64,000 nt of DNA from Apostichopus japonicus (taxonomy: Eukaryota > Echinodermata > Holothuroidea > Aspidochirotida > Stichopodidae), in the NCBI RefSeq assembly GCF_037975245.1, contig NC_092562.1, positions 31,498,554 to 31,562,553 of the forward strand, in the 5' to 3' direction. This document shows, in pieces, positions 48,185 to 57,900 of the stretch. Within the stretch, counting starts at the first letter, position 1. Each line of letters begins with the position of its first letter. A program made the translations under genes and the position numbers. Under the pieces are notes generated by a model. That model saw only the letters and a program-made list of their open reading frames with translations. It made no database searches and was not told where the DNA came from.

Positions 48185-48661
48185 ATATTCTTTGTTACTT
48201 ATTCAGCAACACTGGGATAGTACATCCTGGTGTAGTTTACCCCAGATTTTGGTGTAACCTGTAGGTTACACCACTTCCTCGGTTGCAACTTTTGCTACCA
48301 CCAGAAAGTGAGGAAACCTTTAGTTACCTCAGATACTGGTGTAATAGTCCCCAGCTTTTTAAGGAATGTATGTTACCCCCCAAGCAGGGAAACCTCTGGT
48401 TTTCTCACTATCTTAGGATACGTTACCCCTAAACTTGAGGAAACCAACAAACCCTTGGATGTGAGGAAATGTTAGGTTTCCCCAATACATAAGGAAACAA
48501 TACTACTTAACTTGAGGAAATCTAATTCTGACGAAAACCCCAAGTTTGAAGGAAACGTCAAGGTTTCCCTTCGGGTGCGGAAACCTGGTTACCCCAAAAA
48601 CTGGTGGTAGCCTAGTTGCACCCACTTTTTGGGGTAACCTGACCCCTTTTTTTTTACAGTG
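48185..48661. repeat. right subterminal repeat region of the 6.4 kb element
   Basis: More than ten copies in both orientations of TGAGGAAACC-like and GGTGTAACC-like motifs, ending at the TIR. Non-coding. Confidence 0.75.
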
Positions 48662-49135
48662 TTTACTCAAAAATTTTCTGTACGCTCCGCGCCAACCTGT
48701 GGTGGCGCTCCGCTTAGATAGTGTCGAAAGCGCCCCTACAGACCATTCTTGCCCCCCCCCCCGACCAATACCACTAGCTCCGCCACTGCCCTTACTACAC
48801 TCAAAAACGTCTTTGCGAGTACACTACGAGTAATAGCTACTCTCTTAAAACACTATCGAATATTCAAATTACAATGTTTTTACAGACTTTATGTGCAATC
48901 TGAGAAATTGCAGGCTTGAGACCCATATTTTAGGGCCAGGTATTCGCAGCATAAAACACTCGGGAAGTGCCGTTTCCGGCCATCTGGGGGTTTGAAAAAA
49001 ACCCAAAATTTTCTTGTACGCTCCGCGCCAACCGATGGTGGCGCTCCGCTTAGATAGTCTCCACACATTAGCCCCCCCCCCCCAATAATTTTTCCGTTCC
49101 GCCGCGCCTGCCGTGACCCCCTTCCCTCTGGCCAG

Positions 49136-49294
49136 GCCTACTTGGAAGCCTCCAACGACACCCTGATTAAACCATTTCTTAGTGAATTAGCATTACATCA
49201 AACTCGCATGTTCTTAGAGGAGTTAATAATTTTTGGTATAGACAAGTCGCGAATATGGCCAATTCTCAATCATTTTTATGAGACAGCTGAAGAG
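49136..49294 (+). CDS. possible exon of an unrecognised gene
   Basis: 53 open codons between a TGGCCAG| acceptor and a GAG|GTAAGC donor, both phase 0. It encodes LIKPFLSELALHQTRMFLEE and LIIFGIDKSRIW, then ETAEE. It lies just outside the hAT nest. No family is recognised and no partner exon was found, so it may be a chance frame or a relic. Confidence 0.3.
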
Positions 49295-49383
49295 GTAAGC
49301 ATCCGTTTCGAAAAGATATCTTTTATATATCACTCGCAACACTCTGAACTCGCCGCCGTCTGGCCCATCAGCCCTCCCCCCTC

Positions 49384-49777
49384 CAGTGGCGGAGCGTCCA
49401 TACAGTCAGAGAGGCGGATGCCCCCCCCCCCCCCCGACGGACTCAAATGGACTGCTGGTGCCCTTTTACAGCTTTTTACCAATTTTTACTTATTCGCGAT
49501 TATTGACTTTTTTATTGCGCTCTCAAATACCTATTATCATTTGTCACATTTTGTTGGTGTAATTTTCTGACAAAATGGCGATGACACCTATTTATTCTTC
49601 GTTTATCTGCAAATTAGCAAGGCCCGGGTCATTTCCGGCGATCTAGGGAGTATCTTTACTCAAAAAAATTCTGTACGCTCCGCGCCAAACTGTGGTTGCG
49701 CTCCGCTTAGATAGTGTCGAAAGCGCCGCTATACAGACCATGCTCGCCCTTGACCAATTCCCCTAGCTCCGCCACTG
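49384..49777 (+). mobile_element. hAT MITE B, uninterrupted copy
   Basis: CAGTGGCGGAGC...GCTCCGCCACTG, about 394 bp, homologous to MITE B at 42092. It carries the unoccupied site of the 6.4 kb element. No clear 8-bp duplication, possibly because the left side lies in C-rich DNA. Confidence 0.75.
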
Positions 49778-49873
49778 CCCACTCAGATCCCAGCGTTGCA
49801 CATTTCTGTACATGGTCATAACTGCAGGTGTTTCTCCGTGGAAATTCAGTATATAGCTCTCTATATGTGTATT

Positions 49874-50091
49874 GTCCAATGACGTAACACCATAGAAGAA
49901 TACACACTAACGTACTGTTCGAACGATACGTGGAACGATATGGTCCGCTTTCCCATAGCGTGACGAATGATGCTTGGAACGATACGTGATTAGTGTGTTG
50001 AGCAATGGGAACGATACGTGATTAGTGTGTTAAGCAATGGGAACGATACGCTACAGTGTGTATTTCTCTATGGCGTTACGTCATAGGAATA
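49874..50091. mobile_element. short TIR MITE with GGAACGATACG repeats
   Basis: Inverted ends around TGACGTAACACCATAGAAG / CTATGGCGTTACGTCA, followed inward by ATACACAC / GTGTGTAT. The interior has four GGAACGATACGTG copies. About 218 bp, non-coding. Confidence 0.65.
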
Positions 50092-50384
50092 TGTTCCAAT
50101 CAGGGCGCTTCTTCAGTTGTGCACTGTGACTCCTAATGTACGGAGTTCTGCAATAGACCATGGTGCCGTCTGTTTATTATTTAACAATTTCCAATAAAAT
50201 GATGATTGATCGATTATGAAATTCAACAATTCATCATTTTGCGACAACATTATGGATTACGCTCGTACAGTCCTCATTGTAACTATTTCAATGTTACAAA
50301 ATGATGAATTGATAGCTTAACTCGTCAATTCAATGTTTTGCAACAAAATTGTTAATAACGCTAGCATCGGAATTACCATGGCGA

Positions 50385-50870
50385 TAGATGGGCGTTATGA
50401 TTTGACCATTACCGTGACAACGAAAATGACAACTAGGATCGTACATTCATGACTATGTCAACCATGCATAATTACAACGACGGCGGTGTCCATGACGTTG
50501 AACATCATGATGACGATCAAAATGTCTAAGAGGATTACTTAACCTTGACGACCGCGAATACGAAGTGACGATGGGACATGGCGATCAAAATGACCTTGTC
50601 GATGATGATGACGACCACGAGTTACGATGATAGAGATGTCTCAGTCCTTGACGATAAAGAAAGATGATTGCAATGAAGTTCGTATTGCCGATAACGGCGA
50701 TGACCGGATGCACAACGGTGCCGATGGTATGTAATATCACGGTGACGCGCTTAGACGATGTCGACAACAATCTTTATACGACAAACCGTGACGACTGCGA
50801 CCACGACGGAAGCACCGATGGCGGCTACTGTTTGGGACGACGGCTCCATTTTGAGAACGACATTTGATTA
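50385..50870 (+). repeat. degenerate GACGATG-rich region
   Basis: Almost every third to fourth triplet is GAC, GAT, ACG or ATG across ~480 bp, without exact units. It looks like an old expanded simple repeat. No convincing protein. Confidence 0.5.
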
Positions 50871-50879
50871 GCAGCGGAC

Positions 50880-51640
50880 TGAAGAATGAATTTTCTACTG
50901 GTTCAGTGATCCGAGCGGCTACGTACGCTAGGCCCCAAGTGGCACATTGGACCCCTCACAAGTCACAGTATACTATAACATCTTTCACGATCACTGAGAA
51001 TGGGAAAGGGGCCTTTGGTGTCTCAACCTGGTAGCACATTGGCATTCCCAAATCCATCGGATACGCTTGCGCGCTATTTCCGACCCAGTATAATACGGTC
51101 CAGCCACCCCGATGGCAGCGCTTATATCATTAATTCGAACAAACGGTACTCAGTGATTTACAACTATACGAATATGTATTCATTGAAACGACATACTTGT
51201 ATTAAAATTGTAACAGTGAAACCATCAGTAGTCCTATCATATATTGTAGCTGCAACCTTCCTTACCTTTCGTCAGAGAAATTAAGACGGTGGGTCAGCAA
51301 TATTAGTACCAGGTGGGTATTACCCTCAAGATATGTTTAAATTGTCTCCAGATCCCAAGTAGTTCAATGCTTAATATTTTAAATCAACTACTGAGTCAGT
51401 TTTACACAGATTCACAATAACGACACAAACACAGAGAAATGTGCCATGAATCACATATATTCAATCCACCAATTTTATGAATGGGAGATGCATAATTAGG
51501 AATAACAATCGCAAACAACTACAAAAGTTATATTAACAATACATAAAACTTGACCACATACTCGTTTTAACAACTACTTCCAAGTCAGGTTACCGTAATA
51601 CTGTAACAAGACTCCACACAAGAGGTGTGAATCTAGATAA
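50880..51640. other. no gene seen
   Basis: Mixed-composition DNA between the degenerate repeat and the MITE pair; nothing recognised. Confidence 0.4.
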
Positions 51641-51647
51641 ACAATGA

Positions 51648-52050
51648 TAAAGGGTGTGAAGACTCGCGCACGAAAGAAAAGTCTGATGTCGGTAGTCTGA
51701 CCCAGTTTCGGATGAGGTGTAAGAGAAGTGTTAGACACCACTATCGATCCCAGAAAATACACACACAGCTTGCTATCGTCGGTAATTAGACACTAGCTTG
51801 TGTACAGTCAATACATACAGCTACGGTCAATACCCACAATACAGTGTACATAGCAGCGATGGACATCTCAGCAGGGATTTGTTATGGAACTCCGTGATCT
51901 CAGGTCCAGATAAAAAATAACAAGGTATCACGTTTCATTACTGTCTGCGTTTTGTAGCGACACGAACAAAACGTCACTTGCAAGCATCGGAAAGTTAACT
52001 TTTTTTCAGAGGGCGGCACGTGGCTTGGGGCGAGTCTTCAATACCTTTAA
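51648..52050 (-). mobile_element. TTAA MITE, copy C
   Basis: Complete length of the family in reverse, AAAGGGTGTGAAGACTCGC to GGCGAGTCTTCAATACC plus TTTAA. It has a short internal insertion after GGACATCTCAG, with CTCAGGTCCAG resuming the family sequence. Confidence 0.78.
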
Positions 52051-52148
52051 GCTGTTTTTGAACAATTCTTTAAAAATAACAATCATGCATATTATTCATG
52101 TGTATACATTATCTTATAGGCTCGACGATATAATGGGCGTAGTGACAT

Positions 52149-52517
52149 TTAAAGGGTGTGAAGACTCGCGCAAAAAGAAACGTCTAATGCCGGTAATCTG
52201 ACCTAGTTTCGAATGAGGTGTAACAGAAGTGTTAAACACCACCATCGATCGCGAAAATACACACACACAGCTTGCTACCATCGGTAATTAGACACTAGTA
52301 TATAGTCAGTACATACAGCTGCGGTCGATACACACAGCACAGTGTACAAACAATACAGTGATGGACATCTCAGGTCCAGCTAAAGATAACAAGGTATCAC
52401 GTTTCATTACTGTACTGTCTGCATTTTGTAGCGACACGAACAAAACGTCACTTGCAAGCAACCGAAAGTTAACTTTTTCACATGACCGCACGCGGTTTGG
52501 GGCGAGTCTTCAATGCT
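52149..52517 (-). mobile_element. TTAA MITE, copy D
   Basis: Same orientation as copy C and 98 bases away, TTAAAGGGTGTGAAGACTC to GGGGCGAGTCTTCAATGC, after which the expected TTTAA end is lost. Confidence 0.78.
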
Positions 52518-52859
52518 GCTTTATTGGCTCCAATTATAGCACGCTATATATGTCTAGGCATGTTTTGTGATTACGTAATCGACCACTTTACACCATTAGG
52601 CTCTTTGTGTAAACACTGTGTGGAAATATGTTCATGTCTACAGTGTAGTTATACAGCGTTCACACAAATACCCAGATGCAAGAAAAAATATGTGGCAGGC
52701 ATTGCAGAATAATTGGTGATAAAAAGGTCATGTTACGACCAAGGCAGGTCGATTACGCCATCTCAAGAAGCTTTTTCATGATAGAGTGTTATATAGTTGG
52801 GGTCTCTACATGTAGCAGACTTTGGGGTACATTCATATCTCACCTTTCTTAGGCAACGC

Positions 52860-53015
52860 CATCGTCCATACCCTCTATCCTGCTCCCCCTTTCCTACTCT
52901 CCTCATCTCCTCCCCTCCTCTCCCACTCCTCCTCTAACTCCACTCCTCCTCAGGCTCCTCACCCCTCTCCTCCTCCCTCTTATCTAAGTTCACCCTGGCC
53001 TTTTCTCCCGCTCGT
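52860..53015 (+). repeat. CT-rich polypyrimidine tract
   Basis: About 150 bases of CTCCTCCC-type sequence (C and T strongly dominant). Such tracts can form intramolecular triplexes. The open frame across it is a composition artefact. Confidence 0.75.
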
Positions 53016-53038
53016 CAGCGGCTTCTAAAACAATCCCC

Positions 53039-54689
53039 ATTGCAAGATTTTTGCACAGGGGAGCGATAGCTCCCACTAGTCTATGGAACGCGAATATGGA
53101 ACGCGAAAAGGGCAACCATATTTCGCTGTCTAAACTAAAGTTGTTGCTGCTGTTTTATCATGTTGTTGCTCAAACTTACATTGTTATCTAAGCTTACGTT
53201 GTTGTCTAAACTTACGTTGTTGTCTAAGCTTACGTTGTTGTCTAAACTTACGTTGTTGTCTAAACTTGTCTAAACTAACGTTATTGCCCAATCACGTGAT
53301 ATAAAAAATATTTCGCGCGAAATTCGACTTGCGCTGTATATACATACGCGTCGTTAATTTACTGACCAATTACGAAATAGTCAGTAAGATTGACACATAT
53401 CCCAACCCAATTACAAGCCGGTCAACGCTCTCCACCATGCTACATACATGAGCTGACCCCGCCCACTTTGCTCCTCTAGTAACTTCCCGTATATGCGAAG
53501 AACAAAGGCGGCCTCGTCCACAGGACTGTTTTCCTAAACCCAGGCAGCAAGAACGTACGAAGATCTAGAGAGGACATGGTTAAAAAAAAATTATTACGTA
53601 CGTACGTAATAATACTACGTACGTACGTAATAATATCACGTACGTACGTGATATTACTACGTACGTACGTCATAATAACTACGTACGTACGTGATAATTA
53701 CTACGTACGTACATAATAATTACTACGTACTGATGTAGGGATTATCACGTACGTATTTAATAATTAAAACGAATGTAGGCCTACGTATACGTACGTGTTT
53801 GGTGATATAGCCTATGTTAACACTTGTCTAACGTAAGCGAGCCTACGTTATATACTGCGGGTGATACATTTTCATATCAAAGATGGAGAGGGATGAACTT
53901 GTTCGTATGTACATTAATTTAGGGTTTAGCCAGAAGGAAATCCTTTATTACTTTGACAGCAAAGCATCGGATAATAGTTAGGCGCATTCAGAGGAGCCTT
54001 TTCTTGTATCGCATGAAACATTCAGACATTGTGGATGTGGAGATTTTTATATTGTGGCAAGCCTAAGCACATACATTCCTGTGGTGTTAGTCGAACGAAC
54101 GTACCAATTGTCTGTCTCCGGCATTTTTTAGTTAACTATAAGTATAAGCTTGACTTCTGTGGTATACGTATCTTGCATCTTGACAAATATGTTACAGTAT
54201 GTACGTTCCGCGAACCGCCACTTCTTACTATCTTCAGTATAGAACGTAAAATTATCACGTACCGTACGTACGTGATAAATATTACGTACGTACGTTATAA
54301 ATATTACGTACGTACGTAATAATTTTTTTTTTTACCATGTCCTCTCTAGATCTTCGTAAGAACCAACCCCCTGCGTATAGTAATCATATGAAGCCCACGT
54401 GGTAAAGCAATTGAACAGCGCCGATGGCAACAACGTAAGTTTAGACAACGAAATCAGTTTGCCCTTTTCGCGCGTCCACGCGCTAAAAGGGCAAACTGAT
54501 TTCGTTGCCTAATCTAAGTTTGTTGTTGCCTAAACTAAAGTTGTTGCTGCTGTTTTACCATGCTGTTGCTCAAACTCCCGTTGATGTCTAAAATTCCGTT
54601 AAACTTAGCAACGAAATAAGTTTGCCCTATTCGCGTTCCATAGACTAGTGGGAGCTATCGCTCCCCTGTGCGTAACTTCCATTGCAATG
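53039..54689. mobile_element. large TIR element with TTGTTGTCTAAACTTACG repeats, interrupted
   Basis: Long inverted ends share GCACAGGGGAGCGATAGCTC followed by CCACTAGTCTATGGAACGCG (53053 on; right end to 54671). Inside them, TCTAAACTTACGTTGTTG repeats occur at both ends. A second TIR element (53555-54356) sits in the middle. No target duplication was seen. Confidence 0.72.
53555..54356 (+). mobile_element. nested TIR element with ACGTACGTACGT palindromes and a transposase start relic
   Basis: Inverted ends TACGAAGATCTAGAGAGGAC... with arrays of TATTACGTACGTACGTAATA just inside both. AGAAC flanks each side as a possible 5-bp duplication. At 53883 an ATG opens MERDELVRMYINLGFSQKEI, the start I recall from integrase-core (Ginger-type) transposase-like proteins of fish and invertebrates. 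The catalytic core is absent. A broken non-autonomous copy. Confidence 0.65.
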
Positions 54690-54984
54690 ACCATCTGTAC
54701 TGTTTGGCTCACTGATCTACAGTGTAGATCAGTGGTTTGGCTTGACACGGTAGTGATTGAGTTCGAAACCGGAAGTCACAAGCATCAGAATATATCATGT
54801 CCTATGACCAGCACAGTGCAATATTGGCTAACTTATTATAGTATAACTATACTATACTGTATAAGTGTAGGCCACATTGATGTCGACTGCAGTACAAATT
54901 CAAAGCTGTATAGTTCCAATTAATGCTGATACTTAACTTAAAAACATTCGGTTTCTTAATGGTTCAGAAGAATTGTTACTAAAC

Positions 54985-57900
54985 ATGTCGCTGAGGCTTT
55001 ATAGCGTAGGCTCCATTCTGGGAGCATTATTCACAGGAATAGGTAAGAATTACGAATACGACGAGAGAGGACAAAACACTAGACTAGGCCTAACTTTAGC
55101 CCTCATTTGATGGTAGGCTAATACTGAGCAGTATACTGGATGATTTGTGTTGACCCTGCTGCAGTGTAGCCTAGGTCTAGGCCTACGTCCCTAACATTAA
55201 ATTCTTAAGCTACTTGAGCCTTGTTAGTCGTAACAATAAAATTTTGCAAACACTTACAATCAAACAGTAGGCCTTACAGTTTAGCTGAATGCCCAAGTTA
55301 TACCATAACTTTAGCATAGGCCTTACTAATTTTGTTTATGATGTCTAGGCTAGGCCTGTGTATGCTAAACAGTTTTGCCCAGGCTGTATGCCCACTGCTG
55401 CAATTTGCAAGTAGGCTTAGTCTACAAAACTTAACCAAGCTACAAATTTCACAATCAAATGAGATGATAGCAATGGAAGTTGCGGAAATTGGATACATAG
55501 TTGTGAATGTTATCGGGACATAAGAATAATAAGAATAAGCAAATTGTTATCTTTCTGTAGCGTACTCGAGAGTTGTTTTTGCATTTGACATGGATCCTTT
55601 TGGCAGCTTTTACAGTTGCATTCTAACAAATATCTTTAAAGGAACTGGAACTGTATGTTTGTGTAACTCTTATGTTGAAGTTTGATCGCAATTGGAAACA
55701 TTCACAGGTTATAGGAATTTTTATCTTAATTTGTTACTAGGATATACCTGTGTATTTCCTCCTAAGTCAGTGCGATTTTGACAGAAAATGTGGTTACCAA
55801 TTTGCAGAGCCTAGAGGGTTACCATAAGTCTTCATTATATATCATGATTGTCCCATTTTTGCAATGAAAATATAATCCCCCCCCCCCCAACAAACAATGT
55901 TTTCCCAATTTTCTTAAGATCATTCCTGACATTCAGAAATATTATTTATAACTTATTTTCTTTTTTGCAGTCCTGTACTATATAATCACAGACCAAATGT
56001 TCAGACTAGACCCAGGATGGTAAGCAAAATTTAATTGCATCTACGGTATAGGCTTAAATATAACATAGATGGCCTTAGAACATCCATACTCTTATCACTT
56101 TTGATACGGTTCAAATAGAGCATATTTTCGCAAGCAAGTGGTTGTACAGAATGTAATACTGCGTACAGTGGTAGTAGCCAATGTTAGGCAGGAAAAAATA
56201 TCTTCTGATTGCGACATCCGTACAAAATGCAATGTGTGTCATGGGAGTGTTTATACATTACTCATTAACAGGTTAACTTCCATCCCATTATTATGCTGCA
56301 CAGGTTAATTTTGCAGTTGAATTTAAACCCAAAAAAAATTTGGAGAAGGGGGGGGGGGGGAACATGTTAACTAGCAGTCAGTGAGTAAAAAAGAAAAATA
56401 TTGTCTATACAGTTTGCCCCACTTCCAGGCATGTTCTGGACACAACTTATAGCTGTTTGCTTAAAACTTTCCATATTCATAGTTAAACGTACAGTTAAAA
56501 CTTCAAATTTATAGCTGTTCATGGTTAACAGAAGACTTAATATTAACATGTTTTGCTTTTGTGTTTCAGGTTTATTATGAGCATCCAGCCAACACTTTAT
56601 GCTAATCTTGGCATTTCATTCTCCATATCCCTGTCTGTTATAGGTGCAGCATGGTGAGTAAATACACTGTAATATTACAGAATATATCAACAGTCCCTTA
56701 TTTTCAGCAATGTGCTTACATGCAAGGGCAGTGACATTGTTGGTTACTTACTGTAGGGCAATGTGTTATCTGAAGTCTATACTTGACAAAACTAGCCAGT
56801 GAGGGTTCAGACTATTTCATTGCTTCAAGTAATCTGCTGTCCAAGTTACAAGCCAGGCACCTTCATAAATCTATTTTCCTTATGAGAAGGCTGGAGTTCC
56901 ATTTCTCAATGTGCAGTGTGTCTGAGCTGCTTATGTCATCTTCTGGTAAAGGTGTGTTAACTTGGTCATGTCTCTATAACTTTAATAACTCCTGGTATTT
57001 GTGGTTCAAGATGCATAGTTGCATTACAATCAAACATTTTCTAATTTTTTTGCAATCAGAGGAAGTTATGTTGTTTGTTAATTCTTCAAGAGTTGACATT
57101 TTGTGATGCTGTCAGGGTCAAGTGGGTGAGTTCCATCTGTAACTCAATGTATCTCAACACCTGTCACAGACTTGAGATGTTGTATGTTGCTGCTATTATC
57201 AATTATTAATGATATTAAATGGTTTAGGTGAAGGGAAATGCATTTCCACGAACAAAGGGAAATATATATCTTTTTTATCACTCACAAACAAGAACTTTTC
57301 TAAAGGATCTTTGTGAATGATGATGATGAGGGTAACTAGGCGTTGCAGATCAAGGAATAGTTCAGAGATACTTTTGATTTAATTAAGATGTGGCTCATTT
57401 CATTGCAGGGGCATCTTGACCACAGGCACCAGCATTCTTGGAGGAGGAGTAAAAGCACCAAGGATTAGAACAAAAAATTTAATCAGGTGAGTCAGTGGCT
57501 TTGTGTGTTTCTGTGTGTTTGCATTGTGGTGGTTTTCTCCTGTTAATATATTCTGGGTAGATGATGTGAGGTGAATTATATAGTTTGAATATGTATTATA
57601 TGTAAATATGTATCTGGTTTGTACCCATTCAGTGGCTGTACTGTAAAGTTTCATGCATATGCATGTTTTGTGACTGTATGATTACTACTGTCATACACAT
57701 ACAGCAGACTACTGGTGACTAATGCATGCACATCATCCAGTTTTTATTATGAGTTGGCTTGGTTACTATGTCTAACCTAAATAATGACCTAGATACATTA
57801 TATCTGATGTAATTTGTAGTATTTTGGACGAATTATTCCCATCAAACCAGTCATTTTGCTGCATAGAGCCCAGAATCTGTTGAATTGTTGACAGTCGTAA

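Larger units (their letters stand above)
42302..48661 (+). mobile_element. second large CACTG-ended element, innermost layer
   Basis: Starts CACTGTAAAAAAAATGGG and ends TTTTTTTTTACAGTG, flanked by TT (42300-42301, 48662-48663). The empty site GTATCTTTACTC is present at about 49650 in the other MITE B copy. It is 6,360 bp. The right 450 bp and the left 110 bp are dense in GTTACACC/GGTGTAAC and TGAGGAAACC/GGTTTCCTCA motifs, a different set from the 9.8 kb element but the same layout. The only gene recognised is the C-terminal half of the same protein family. No transposase was recognised. Confidence 0.85.
42092..48788 (+). mobile_element. hAT MITE B, middle layer
   Basis: Left end TAGTGGCGGATC, right end TAGCTCCGCCACTG, flanked by the 8-bp duplication CCCTTACT (42084-42091, 48789-48796). 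Its own ~337 bp (42092-42299, 48662-48788) match the uninterrupted copy at 49384-49777. The copy is split by the 6.4 kb CACTG element. Confidence 0.85.
41726..49110 (+). mobile_element. hAT-like MITE A, outermost layer of a three-level nest
   Basis: Left end CAGTGGCGGCGGAACC, right end CCGTTCCGCCGCGCCTG, flanked by the 8-bp duplication CCGTGACC (41718-41725, 49111-49118). Its own sequence is 41726-42083 plus about 48797-49110; the rest is the inserted MITE B and its cargo. The right part carries the shared module GTACGCTCCGCGCCAACC. Confidence 0.82.

Noticed and set aside
49384-49777. 8-bp target duplication for the uninterrupted MITE B copy
   Set aside because: The flanks (CCCCCCTC and CCCACTCA) do not match well enough to claim one.
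52822-53028. Pro/Ser-rich plus-strand frame
   Set aside because: Translation of a CT-rich low-complexity tract.
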